From contig OZ023185.1 of NCBI GenBank assembly GCA_963995505.1, positions 15,077,691 through 15,141,690 of the forward strand: 64,000 nt of DNA, read 5' to 3'. The DNA is from Hypericum androsaemum (lineage: Eukaryota; Streptophyta; Magnoliopsida; Malpighiales; Hypericaceae). Position numbers and translations under genes: made by a program. Under the pieces are notes generated by a model. The model was given only the letters and a program-made list of their open reading frames with translations, ran no database searches and was not told the origin of the DNA. Of the stretch, positions 21,841-32,402 are shown piece by piece (positions within the stretch are counted from its first letter, which is position 1; every line of letters begins with the position of its first letter).

Positions 21841-22281
21841 TTATATTATCTAATTGTCACAATTAATGCATATGTATCATGCAAAAACAAAATTTTTGCC
21901 TATGTTCAACCAAGATACGCGATTTTTTCTTGTTATCTAATCAAGATACGCATTTTTTATGTGGTATCTGACCAAGTTACGCATTTTTTTCTTCGTATGT
22001 TGGCAAAGCAATTTTTTCGCGTTGTGCGGATTAGATTTTGTTTATGCCATCCAAACTTATTTGGGACGACTAATTCAGATTCGATTGGTTGAAATATTTA
22101 AAAAGTGGAAGAACTTCTTGGTCGACCCTAAAGAATAACGCGTATCTTGTCACCAATATACACATTTTTTGTGTGATAGTCCGACGTGGATACTTTTTTA
22201 GAAAACTTTTCCCCGGGACTCTATTTTAGTAAATTTTTGGTATAGTAACACCATTTTAGTCAAAAATTCACAAAGGCTAGA
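21841..22281. other. gene-free stretch
   Basis: AT-rich. It contains four imperfect spaced copies of a CAAGATACGC-ATTTTTT-type phrase (about 21908-22000, again near 22140), a weak dispersed repeat. No gene recognised. Confidence 0.45.
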
Positions 22282-22620
22282 TGTTCCGGCTACAAGTTAG
22301 TAGTTCACTGAGGTGGCAATATTGCTGAGTTGGCAGTAGCAATTAGTTAGTTAGTAAGTCATGTGGCGGGAAAATAAATTATATACGTTGGTATAAATAG
22401 TAGAAACCCATGGACAATAGGATTCATTTGATAATCATCAATATATTTTATTTTCTCTATTCTTTGTCTCATTCTCTCTCTCTCTGAATCTTCTTCTTCT
22501 TCCGCTAGCTACATTTGGTATCAGAGCCTCCAGCTCCATAGACACTCATGGAAAGTCCTGAAGGACGGCCAACGAAAGCTCGAGTCGCACGTTTCGATGC
22601 TCATTGGAACGGTGTCATCG
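22282..22620 (+). mobile_element. 5' LTR, primer site and gag start of an LTR retrotransposon
   Basis: A 232-base LTR (22282-22513, TGTTCCGG...GCTACA) with a TATA-like GGTATAAATAG near 22389 and a CT-rich end is followed by TGGTATCAGAGC (22516-22527), the primer site for initiator tRNA-Met. An ATG at 22548 begins a short gag-like frame (MESPEGRPTKARVARF) that runs into a TRIM fragment at 22625. The rest of the element is missing. Confidence 0.7.
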
Positions 22621-22624
22621 CACT

Positions 22625-22745
22625 TATTAGAATCTCCATATCTAGCCCAAAACTTTAAGGCAACGGGAATATTTTTTACACTTATAAACTTACCCTCTGC
22701 TCTTGCATTAAGTGATGTGGTATTCTCAACACGTCCCCTCAAAAG
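22625..22745 (-). repeat. TRIM fragment (one LTR plus polypurine tract)
   Basis: Homologous to the LTRs of the TRIM at 26064-26407: the minus strand reads a GA-rich purine tract, then TGTTGAGAATACCACATC ... GGAGATTCTAATA. It lies between the + LTR end at 22282-22620 and the minus-strand copia remnant. Confidence 0.7.
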
Positions 22746-24145
22746 AGATCCATCAGGTCGAAGATTGTACGGGCTTTGACTTTGCCAACTTGTGAGAAAT
22801 AGGGGTCGTAGGAGATCACATAGAAGATTGCGTCGAAACGTAGGAATATGCAAGACATTATGCAAGGTAATCCCGTTATCAAGGACCACAGTACCAATCC
22901 CTTGAACGGGAACAGATTCTCCCGTAGGAATCTTAACAAGTGCGTTGGGTGCCTGTTTCAAAATACCAGAGAACAAACTTGCATCACAAGTTATATGCTC
23001 AGCCGCCCCGAAATCAATGATCCAAGGGCATTTTGATCCAACAGCCATACTAGCCTTGTGAAGATCAGGTCGCGAGCCTTGAACAGCAAGTGCGCTGGTG
23101 TCTCTCCTGGTCGCAGCAACTAAATGAGTTGCGCATATTGTTCAGCTGTTAAGCCCTGGATTGGGCTAACTTCTGGTCCGAAAATGCCGCTCGCGGTGGC
23201 TGCCTTCTTAGAAAAAAGCCTTCACCATGTTCCTTCTTCCCAGCATCACGGTTGATAGTGCCTCTCTCGCCCCACCAGTCCGGGTAGCCAACAAGCTCAA
23301 AGCATTGATCTTTCGAGTGCCCAGACTTTTGGCAGTGGCTACACCGTTCTTTCTCCTTTTGTGCCGGTTTGCCAGACGCATCCTTTCCAGATTGGTGATA
23401 TCCTCCTGTTTGGAAGGCTGCAGCCTCGACCCCTGGTTGACGTGAGGCTAAGATGTTTTGAGTTTGCTCTTCTTCAAGAATTAGGTGATAAGCCTCCCCT
23501 AATGTTGGAGGCAGTTTCATGCTCAAAATCTATGATTTCACTGTTCTGAACACGTTGTCAAGTCCCCATAAAGAACACATAGAGATGTTCTTAGTCCCGA
23601 GCCGCGGCGTACTTTGATTTCGTCGTACAGGTGCACTCGGCCATTGGAGAGATGGACTCAAACTGTCATTTTGTCTTGGTGCAATAGCGATACAGACCTA
23701 CGTAGATCGTATGCTCTTGGTGTACTTGTCTTCCCGAATCGCTCTTTAAGATTGACCCAGACTTCATGTGCCGACTTGGCATAATGCACGCTGCTCCGAA
23801 CCTCTTTGTCGATAGCGATGGCCAGCCAGCCCTTGACCATCGCATTACAACGAAGCCAGCTATTGTAGTTCTCCGAACTCGCCTCCGGTTTCGATATGGT
23901 GCCGTCGACGAATCCAAATTTGTTCTTGGCTAGGACGAAATTGGTTATCTCGCCAATTCAGTCTCCATAATTTCTTTCATTGAACAACTCCCTTACGTTG
24001 AGTTGCCCGGGATTGTCGGAAGGATGCAGGAAATACAGCGATGACAAGTCCGTCACTGCGCTGCCTCCGTTCCTTGCCAATTTTGGTAGAGGTTTTGATT
24101 GTGCGGCGGGTAGGCTTTTATTTGGTGGGGTTTCAATATCAGATC
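22746..24145 (-). pseudogene. copia gag and protease remnant
   Basis: On the minus strand, from the primer site at about 24159 leftward: gag pieces at 23917-23666 and 23840-23658 (HYAKSAHEVWVNLKERFGKT), then a gag zinc knuckle CSHCQKSGHSKDQC (intact C-x2-C-x4-H-x4-C, about 23395-23435) with ELVGYPDWW. Next comes a protease-like block at 23048-22780 (CPWIIDFGAAEHIT, then GIGTVVLDNGITLHNVLHIP). The protease active site reads DFGA instead of the usual DSGA. Integrase and reverse transcriptase are absent. Several frame changes make it non-functional. Confidence 0.8.
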
Positions 24146-24160
24146 ACTGTTCTGATACCG

Positions 24161-24373
24161 TGAATAAATCAAGCCGCTGAGTTTATTCACTTAATCAAGC
24201 GAGCATAAATAGCCATCGTGATACATGAGCTTGTCTTGCAAGTTACGTAAACTAAGTCCTAGATAATAGGAAGAATCAAATTACAAAAGGAACAACTAGA
24301 TATGGCTTTGACAAGATAGGAATGATCAGATTAGGTAGCGTAACAACCGCAATCTTCTATGTGATCTCCTACA
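24161..24373 (-). repeat. copia 5' LTR (minus) with primer site
   Basis: On the minus strand the LTR begins TGTAGGAGATCAC and ends GATTTATTCA; one base later GGTATCAGAACAGTG resembles a tRNA-Met primer site. It is the inverted partner of the + LTR at 24552-24760. Confidence 0.8.
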
Positions 24374-24384
24374 CGTTGAGATGG

Positions 24385-24544
24385 ACTGCTAATTCGTCAC
24401 GCGAGCGTGTTCAGTCTAATGAAATCTCCCCTCGAAAGATTAGCAGGCGAGTTGGCTGACATTTTCACCAAAGCTTTGGGACGCTACCATTTTCATTTTT
24501 TGCTCGGCAAATTGGGCATTACAGATCTCCATGCGCCAACTTAA
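24385..24544 (+). pseudogene. copia pol C-terminal end
   Basis: The plus strand reads LAGELADIFTKALGRYHF ... LGKLGITDLHAPT then TAA, the very end of a copia RNase H domain, followed by the purine tract AAGGGAGAG and the + LTR at 24552. Everything upstream of this tail is missing. Confidence 0.8.
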
Positions 24545-24551
24545 GGGAGAG

Positions 24552-24760
24552 TGTAGGAGATAACATAGAAGATTGCGGTTGTTACGCTACTTAATCTGAT
24601 CCTATCTTGTCAAAGCCATATCTAGTTGTTCCTTTTGTAATTTGATTCTTTCTATTATCTAGGACTTAGTTTACGTAACTTGCAAGACAAGATCATGTAT
24701 CACGATGGCTATTTATGCCCGCTTGATTAAGTGAATAAACTCGGCGGCTTGATTTCTTCA
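24552..24760 (+). repeat. copia 3' LTR (plus)
   Basis: Begins TGTAGGAGATAAC after a polypurine tract and ends GATTTCTTCA. It is close in sequence to the inverted LTR at 24161-24373, so both belong to one family. Confidence 0.8.
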
Positions 24761-24955
24761 AGGAGAGAGCAAACCGGACAAAGAAGCCCACTCCAGCCAA
24801 GACCTTGAGATGGAAACAATGAGGGAATTACCGTCCTGTGCAAGATGTTGGAAAATGACTCTGGTACGAGCAAGCCAAAATTCCCAGCAAGTGGCAGCCA
24901 GGAGAGTAAACCAAAGCTTCTTTAGGAGAGAGCCCGACACCAGACGAAGCCAATC
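24761..24955 (-). pseudogene. LINE pol fragment
   Basis: The minus strand reads SLLKKLWFTLLAATCWEFWL ARTRVIF, the W-rich stretch that follows the zinc-binding block in plant LINE pol. It has no start, no RNase H and no 3' end, so it is a small relic. Confidence 0.5.
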
Positions 24956-24984
24956 GAAACATTTGACTTGTTCTTTTCACTTTT

Positions 24985-25985
24985 AAAATTTCTGAAAATT
25001 GGGATTAGGATTTTACACCATTGGATCAACCTTCTGCCTCTCCCCGCATTTCATGGCCATTGTCGCTCTTGCTTACGACGTCCCTCGAGCTGAGAAGGAG
25101 AGAAGATAATAGGAGTTTTGGATTTATTTAAAAAAATCTTACTTCCTAATATAAAATATGATAGTAATTGATTCTCAATATCAAATTTAACACTAAAAAG
25201 CAGAATAACGCCATGACAACTTTCTAACTGTAGAAAATATTAATCTTGTAGCATATGGCATATATTCCAAATGGTAGAAGCCATGAAAATAAACCATACT
25301 AGTTTAGTTTTACTAGCTAAACAACAATATATGAAGCAATATCGAAAGTCGTTGTTTACCTATTGAATTATTGTGTTTGAACTTTTTTCCAATTAGGATA
25401 TATGACCTGGGTTATATTTGAATTAGTATGTTGGTGTTTGTTTGATATGAAGGATTGTAATTCATTGCAACATTGTAATTGGAATGTTAACTATGCCTAG
25501 TACTTTTTACATAAAGGGTATTTTAGTTTTTTTTTGTATTTATTTGCTAGAAAAGTGGCCGGAATTTAAGTCTATGAACTTATCAATTTGATTTCTGAAA
25601 TGCAAAAGACTAAACAATACTAAAGTATCCTAAATAATCAATTTTTTCAAACACCAAGAGGTATGACTTTTTTGTCCAGAACTCATTAGTTAAAGATGCA
25701 AATCAACTTTTTAATTTGTAAAAATAGACTAATTGTGGTGTTAATGACCCAAATGTTCTCTTCCATAAGAACCGGTCGATCATTTACTTCCATCCTGCAT
25801 CAGCCGGCATTGGCCATTTCATCCACAGCCAAGCCCAGCCCAACGTCTGATTTCGAAGATTCTCGTGATAATTATTACGAATAAAAAGATTATACAGAGA
25901 TATTTTAATAAGATCATTTGTCCAAGATTTTTAGAATTCATTTATTTCTTTCAATTGTACCTTGTTTTAGTTTTGGTATTTTTCA
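24985..25985. repeat. duplicated OMT-flank DNA
   Basis: 24985-25520 is homologous to 1045-1560 (upstream of OMT-A). After about 100 unmatched bases, 25660-25920 is homologous to 15700-15930 (downstream of OMT-A). The exons that should lie between are missing, so this is a copy of the OMT locus that lost its gene body. No gene is present. Confidence 0.7.
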
Positions 25986-26063
25986 TATACTGTTGCAGAG
26001 AAAGTGGGTACAAGAACGTCAAGACTACCTGAGACGGATCCGGAGTGGTCGCCCCAAGGTCGG

Positions 26064-26407
26064 TGTTAGAATCTCCATATCTAACCCAAAATCTTAAGGC
26101 AATAGTTTGGTGGATTTTTCACACTTATAAACTTGCCCCCCACTCGTGTTTTAATCGATGTGAGATTCTCAACACGCCCCCTCAAACGAGACCCAACTCG
26201 GGTCGAAGTTTGCACATGCTCCACCACCTCATGTGCCATCAATTGGGGGTCGTGCGAGCTGAATAATGGGCACGGGATCAACCTGCTCTGACACCATGTT
26301 AGAATCTCCATATCCAACCCAAAATCTTAAGACAATGGGTTGGTGGATTTTCCACACTTATAAACTTGCCCCCCACTCGTGTTTTAATTGATGTGGGATT
26401 CTCAACA
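26064..26407 (-). mobile_element. TRIM (miniature LTR retrotransposon)
   Basis: Two LTRs of about 110-125 bases lie at 26064-26187 and 26295-26407. On the minus strand each begins TGTTGAGAAT and ends GATTCTAACA. The minus strand shows a primer site TGGTGTCAGAGC (26284-26295) next to the right LTR and a G-rich purine tract before the left one. The flanks are GTCGG and ATCGG (26059-26063, 26408-26412), a near-perfect TSD. The paralogous LTR at 4056-5699 has the empty site (CAAGGTCGATCTAAC near 4118), which confirms insertion. It has no coding capacity. Confidence 0.9.
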
Positions 26408-26989
26408 ATCGGCCTAACAGAGAGGGTGGAAAAAGAGCTAGACTAGGGCTAAGCTACGATAAAAAGTAAAGAGCAATAGGTTTGTTTATTGTGTTGATGA
26501 TGTCTGTCTTCCTTGCTCGAGCCCTCCTTATATAGAGTGGCTTGACCTAACCTTCGCACCTTCAGAATAAGAAATCTAAAACTGCCTCCAAGACCTTTGG
26601 CTCCAAGTCTCAATCCCGAGAGATCCGCTTCAAGTTATTTTTTCCTAATAGGACGGCATCCTCTCGGCTTAGTATAAGAATACACAAGCCGCCTTCCTCG
26701 AACGAACAGGTCCCATCTCAAAATAGGAACATCCTCATCGTGATGCCCTAGCAACTGTGATACAAGATCTCGTCTGAATCTCAAAAATCCCGGCTCAACT
26801 TAGAAAAATAAAAGTCGACTTGACCCTCTCGAACCTTCTATGCAAAAGCTCGTCTTAAGCCCGTCATCGCCTAAACGGCTTACCGCCTTTAGGCCTAAAG
26901 CTCCCCAAAATGGGCCCATGCTGACGCCTTCATAACCAAAGTTGACCTGCTTACCGCTTTGAGGCCCATAACGGGAACTTCCACCTGTC

Positions 26990-27470
26990 GATCGCTTCCC
27001 ACTTCCGAGTGGGCTTCCCGCCTTTGGCCCACGGTCGCTTCCTACCTTCGGCCTTAAGCAGGCCTTCTCGCCTTCACTTTTTGCTTCCCGCCTTCGACCT
27101 TAGGCGGGCCTTCTGGCCTTCGCTTTCTGCTTCCCGCCTTCGGCCTTAGGCGGGCCTTACCGCCTATAACCCTTCGGGGCCCTAACGCCCTTGGGGCTTA
27201 GGCATCCCGTTAACGCCTTGGGGTCCAAAGCGAACCTTACTGCTAGGCTGCCTTAAGTCCAACACGGACTTGGACAACGGGCCAAGCGGTCTAATTCATC
27301 ATCACATACTAACCCGAACACAGGTTCCCGCACACAAACTCGGAGACGACGGGTCGAGGCGACGTCGATATGGTCGAGATGACCTTGACGAGGCGACGTC
27401 GACAGGGCCCAGACGCCTTTGGCGAGGCGACGACGACATGGCCCAGACGCCCTTGGCAAGGCTATGACAT
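26990..27470. repeat. GC-rich tandem-like repeats
   Basis: 27000-27190 repeats phrases such as GCTTCCCGCCTTCGGCCTTA and GGCGGGCCTT about four times. 27340-27465 repeats GAGGCGACGTCGA ... CCCAGACGCC about three times with a period near 34-40 bases. No credible protein is encoded; the 96-codon minus frame here follows the repeat. Confidence 0.6.
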
Positions 27471-27479
27471 CATGGTTTT

Positions 27480-28060
27480 GAATCGAATGGATTTGCTTTT
27501 GAATCACGCTGTTTAAAATTACCACATTATTTATTTCATGCAAATTTTATTTGTGAATAAAAATTATTATCAATTCAGTATGTTAATAATTTTAGGTAAA
27601 TTTTGGAGACTTTAACAAACTTGAAGTGAGAAAAGCATGATTTGACGAACATAGTTCAACCCTGATATGATATAATTAGATATATAAATTTACCTAAATA
27701 GGCAGTGTAAATTAATAGATCCAATTAATCCAGAAATTGAACCTAGTGTTTTCTCTCCGATTGCGTAAGGAGTTGCGTAATGGACTCAGACTCGTGGGCC
27801 TCAGGTCATAATCCCACTGGAAGATCCGTCTCGGTCTCGCTACGGAACATGGTAAATCAACAACTGCAAGTTAGACCAATGACTTTGGTTTACAAAAGCT
27901 GACCAACCACTTACCAATTCTGTCTTAATTACTCGTGCACATCTGATATTGCATTTTGATGAGTAATAATAATATACATATATAAAAAAGTCCGTCGTCA
28001 TCATTATGTGGAAGGTGTATAATCAACTAATATAACCTATATAGTATTCAATAATTTGAC
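27480..28060. repeat. diverged third copy of the 0.8-kb OMT-cluster repeat
   Basis: Homologous to 16430-17000 and 17230-17800, with the same blocks in order (TTTGAATCA, CCAGAAATTGAACCTA, ATGGACTC, TCTCGCTACGGAACATGG, ATGTCCGTCGTCATCA-type). It diverges at many scattered bases, so this copy is much older than the tandem pair. Confidence 0.8.
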
Positions 28061-28109
28061 AACTTATAATAACACATGGTTAATATTTTTTCGTAAAGTC
28101 TTTATAAAG

Positions 28110-28260
28110 TCGGTACTATGTGACAAATATGGTGTGATGATTTTCAAAACTATCATAAATCGATTGATGACTAATAGTTGCCAGCCATATAAGAGACTAT
28201 GACATGAAAATTGTATAAAATTCTTAAAAATTATCATAAATCGATTGATTATTAATAGCA
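28110..28260 (+). pseudogene. possible OMT exon 3 relic (two short copies)
   Basis: Two stretches (about 28128-28168 and 28203-28250) resemble the ATTGTGTGAAGATTCTTAAA AATTG...AAATCGATTGAT part of OMT exon 3, which encodes the DC-x-KILKNC-x-KSI segment. They lie where exon 3 would be expected after the intron-like repeat 27480-28060. Neither has an open frame. The match is short and AT-rich, so chance cannot be excluded. Confidence 0.4.
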
Positions 28261-28299
28261 GCCTGCCATAGAGACCCCACCCACAAAAATTTCAGACCA

Positions 28300-28930
28300 A
28301 GCTATTCTATGTTGAAAGTAATGGTGATCCCATTGATAAAAAGTTAGAACAAATAGTTTAATTTTTTAATAAAGATACTTTAGTACCTTATGTTATAGGA
28401 AATAAATACTTTTCACTATGTGTTTTAAAACTATCCACAAAAATACCGTGTATTTTTTTCCTGTCAACATTCATAAAATAAGTCTGAGATTCTCGCAACC
28501 GGAGATGACGTGGAAAAAACATGGCGATGACATGGAACCAAAAAATGACATGGCTTACAAATAGAAAACCGGAGGAGAGGTCTATAATAACCAATCCCTC
28601 TGGGTACCACATCTGGCATACGTGGCTCGCCAGAAGTGGAGCCAATCTCGGGTGGTGTCAAAGAGCTCGCGGGAAGACGGAAGGGAGGAACCCAAGCGTG
28701 TGGGTGGCGGCTGAGGCTGGGAGAGGCAAAGGAGAGGGAGGCTTTGGCTGGCGAGGGTGCCTGAAGGGGTTTTAGCTTGAGGGGGCTCCGTAGTCTAGAA
28801 GGAGGAGGAGAGAGGCTGTGGCGGCTTAGGCCTGAAGGGGTGGCGGCTTGAGAAACTGGAGAGACTGGGAGCTACGGTGGACTGTGGGTGGTAACATACC
28901 TAGCTCTGGTCTAAGCCAGATGTTAAAGCG
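28300..28930. other. gene-free stretch with a GC-rich half
   Basis: 28360-28560 has phrases typical of Mutator-like inverted ends (ACTTTAGTACCTTATG) but no inverted partner was found. 28600-28880 is G-rich (GGAGGAGGAGAG, GGCGGCTT), resembling the interior of such elements. A truncated foldback element is possible but unproven; no gene recognised. Confidence 0.35.
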
Positions 28931-28931
28931 G

Positions 28932-31900
28932 AACATATATGTTGTGAAAAGGTTTACTTAGTCGACCATAAATAGTGAAAGCTAACTTTGATCGACTCTA
29001 GTTAGGCAAGGTGTGAGTTGTTGCCCCAATTGAGGCATGTGCTTCCTTCATTGCTCGGAGGTATTATGAGGTGCCTCGTAGGTGCTATGAGAAGTCTTTA
29101 TCTGCCACGGCTCCCTCCAAGGAGCCAACTGAGACAATCATCCCGATGGAGACATATTCTACCTTCGTCGCTTAGAGGCGCTATGAACGCTATGAAGAAG
29201 AGTCTTGTAGGTACCGTGAGGAGTCCCAAAGGTATTTTGAGAAGTTTCGTAGGCATTTTGAGGAGTATTAGAGGCATTCTAAGGAGTCCCATAGGTGCCA
29301 TATGGAGTCCATTAGGCACGCTATTGAAGCCTTTAAGGAGGTCATCAATCAAGTTTGGAAGGTTCTGAATGACAAGGACGAGGAACCTCAATAGACATCT
29401 CAAGGGCTATCACCCTCAAACTGTACGAGCTTACTCAGTGGACCTTCATCTGTTGGGGCCTCTAATTACCCAGGGTTGGAAGAGTCTTCTACGAGTGAGG
29501 AGAACCATATTCCTACCATAATACCTCAATTCGTAAGGTTAGGGCAATGAGAACTAGATCCAAGTGTTCCTACTCTTACCTTGACCCCTCAGTTTATGAT
29601 GTTGAGGGAGAGGAAGCTTAATGAGGGTGATGTTGTTCCAAAGAGGGAGAGTCAACTCCAATTCTTTGATGTTGAGATCTCAGCCTCACACCGAGTATCG
29701 GGGGGATAGTCATCAATTGGTCCCCACGTTAGTGCTTCTGTTACCATGGTGGGCCTACAACAAAGTCAAAATAAGGAAGGCCATAAATAAGGGAAGGTCA
29801 ACCCTAAGACCCGGGGGATAAGGAAGGCCGCCCGATAACAGCATCCTAAAGGCTCAAAAGTCTTCTCATTCGAGGGGAGCTGATGTTCCTAAGCAAGGAG
29901 AGGTCGACCCTAAGACTCGAGGGGCATGGATGGCCGTTTGATAATGGCCTCCTAAGGACTCAGAAGTTATTTTGTCCAAGGGGAGTTGCTAATACATGGA
30001 GGTTCCATCGTCCCCGTATCAAGGTGGACCTTCAAAACAAGCCCAACCCATATTGGAACATCTTCAAGCGGCTTGGAGATAAGAGGGCCACCCCTGAGTC
30101 ACCAACACAAGGCGTCCTGACCAAGACTCAAAGGCATCACCTTGAGAGGAAGGTCCAGAAGCAGAAGCAAGCTATTAAGGACCAAAAAAGATAACTTACG
30201 GAATAAAGGGCTATGCTGGAGGAACATAAGACTCTCTTAGCTCATCCGCAAGTTGAACACTAGTCAACTGTGACTCAAGGCCGGGCCAAGGAGGTTGAAG
30301 CCTCTAAGGCAAAAAAGGGAAAGGACCTCAAGCATGTTAAGGAGGTTTGACCAAAGGTGCCCACTGATCGATGTAAGAGATTGACTCGCAAGTGGGTACT
30401 TAAGGCGAGAGGAGAGGTCAACTCAAAGGAAGATCGCCCCAAAGAGGACAAGGCTGACCGGATGAAAGAGAAAGCCTTGGTCGACCTTGACATCGGGTAT
30501 GTCAAGATTGGTAACTTCCCAAACAAGGTGGCGATTAACGTAGCCCCGACTAGTTTTGGGTCAAAACTTGATCAGACGAGCTGTCTAGAAAGAGACATAA
30601 TTAGGGGTGACCCTATTAAGGTTGTGGTAGGAAAGAGGCCTTCACTAGTACCCCTGGTAGAAGATTTCAATAATACTATCACTATCGCTATCCCTACCCG
30701 GAGGACGGATGAGAGCCTAAAGTCCTTACATACCATGGCTCACGTCTTTGGGAAGTTGATAGAGAGAATCCTTGTAGACAACATGGCGGTTATAAATGTC
30801 CAACCTCAGTCGCTCCTGAAGAAGCTAAGCAAAGAGAGGGAGAAGTTGACCCCCTCTAAGATGATAATGGCCAGCTTTGCCAGTAAGGGTACTCATCCCC
30901 TTGAAGTACTCGCTACTGAAGTTAGTGTGGGCTCTGTTACTCAAGAGATTATGTTCTTTTTCATAAGCACAGAGACCTCCTACAAGTCATCATCGGGGAT
31001 GTAGTGGATCCACTCAAGTTAAGTGACCCCATTCTCCCTCCACCACTTCTTGATTTAGTAGAAGCCGAATGGAAGGATAGAGATAGCGTCACCAAACCTC
31101 AATCCCTTCCTATCCGTTACTGACTATGTAGAGACGACCTTCTATGATGATTCTATAGAGCCAACGAGGGTGGCCTAGAGCGGCATAGATAGAGCCAAAG
31201 AGGGTGGCCTGGAGCGGCATAGACGGCTATTTTTCCCGCTATGTTAGCTCAGTCGAGTGGGATGTTCTTTCTATCCATCAATCGGTCAGTGCCACACCCG
31301 AGGGGTAGGTACTTTCCCTTACCTATGAGGAGTAAGGCAATAGGATAAGGGGCAAGGTATTTGGAGGTCTACACCTAGTCATCCTACAAGTCGGCCGGGT
31401 ATGTCTTTCATAACAACAGCCTCGACCCCCTAATGCTCCTCAAAATAGATAATCTTCACCCTGCTCCAAGTAAACTAGGTGCTGCCATGCCAGAGACGAA
31501 GGACCTTTGAATAGAGAAATAATATGAGCTCATCAAAGGTCAAAGAGGTTTGAAAAGCTACATGTCAACATTCTCGCCTGACTGTACTGAAGTGTTAACA
31601 TGTGGGGGGCATTATTGAAGCAGAAGATATATGTTGTGCAAAGGTGTACTAAGTCGACCCTAGCTAAAAAAAGCTAACTTTGATCGACTCTAGTTAGGCA
31701 AGGTGTGAGTAGTTTCGGTCGACTCAAACTAGGGGAAGCTGGTTTAAGACGACTTCAACTAGTGGAAGTTGGTCTATAAGATGGCTTCGACTATTTGGAG
31801 GCATGATCAACTATCTCTAGGCAAAGAAGTGTGAAGGGTAAGCCAACTTTGGCTAGAGGGAGGCGTGACCAACCCCAACTGACTTTGACAAGGCAAAGTC

Positions 31901-32235
31901 GCAAGATCGACTTCGACTAGAGGAAGGTAATTTGGGCCGAGGCATATTATTCAAATGGCATCCAAGGGGGAGTATTATGTATTAATTATGGATGCCATTT
32001 CCTCCCTCCATGTTCTCCATGTTCTCCTCCATAATCTCCATAAAGCAAGCTTAGTGGGTTAGTAGGTTCCTCCATGTTCTCCATCCACCTTCTCCATTTA
32101 GCCTATAAATAGAACTCATTGTATTACCATTAGAACAAATTCTTGATCTATTAATGAGAAGTTCATATTCTTCTCTCTTATTCTTTTTCTCTCTACTTGT
32201 GACAATTGACTATTTCCGATAAAGTTCATAACAAT
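28932..32235 (+). mobile_element. Ty3/gypsy remnant with gag-protease and 3' LTR
   Basis: 28932-29006 (GCGGAACATATATGTTGTG ... GACTCTAGTTAGGCAAGGTGTGAG) is homologous to 31622-31705, so a truncated 5' LTR and a fuller 3' LTR enclose the remnant. Before the 3' LTR is a G-rich tract (CATGTGGGGGGC, about 31606). The 3' LTR carries CTATAAATAG at about 32103-32112 as a promoter. Only gag and protease are recognisable inside; no pol follows. Confidence 0.65.
29018..31004 (+). pseudogene. gypsy gag-protease remnant
   Basis: The first part (29050-29400) holds many repeats of [K/R]RYE-like and F-RR-FEE units in one frame with stops. The clearest part is 30357-31004, which ends in a retroviral-type protease region: RILVDNMAVINVQPQSLLKK ... 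FASKGTHPLEVLATEVSVGS ... FFISTETSYKS. The pattern is that of Tat-lineage gypsy proteases, where the active site is usually DNG; here it reads DNM, so the catalytic triplet is altered. It stops at 31002 before any reverse transcriptase. Confidence 0.65.
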
Positions 32236-32402
32236 ATCATATGAAAGGATCCCACACATTAAAGCCACAAGAAAGGAAACCTAAACCCAAGATCTAACCC
32301 CCATAATACACCCAAGTCACAACTACCCAAACTCAAAAAGAACCAAGTGCAAAGAGGCAGCTACCAACCCGAGTATCCCCAACGCGGTCAACCACCTCTA
32401 AT

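Larger units (their letters stand above)
25991..27470 (-). repeat. family X LTR fragment with TRIM insertion
   Basis: Begins TGTTGCAGAG and follows 4056-5000 in order (GTACAAGAACGTCAAG, GAGACGG, GGAGTGGTCG, the CTTATATAGAG promoter-like site at about 26526-26535 read on the minus strand, and the long run of AGGAAA/CCGACT phrases). It is split by the TRIM at 26064-26407. The right end is unclear and no TSD was found. Confidence 0.6.

Noticed and set aside
29018..29403. Arginine- and leucine-rich frames on both strands
   Set aside because: Repetitive degraded gag of a gypsy element; no independent gene features.
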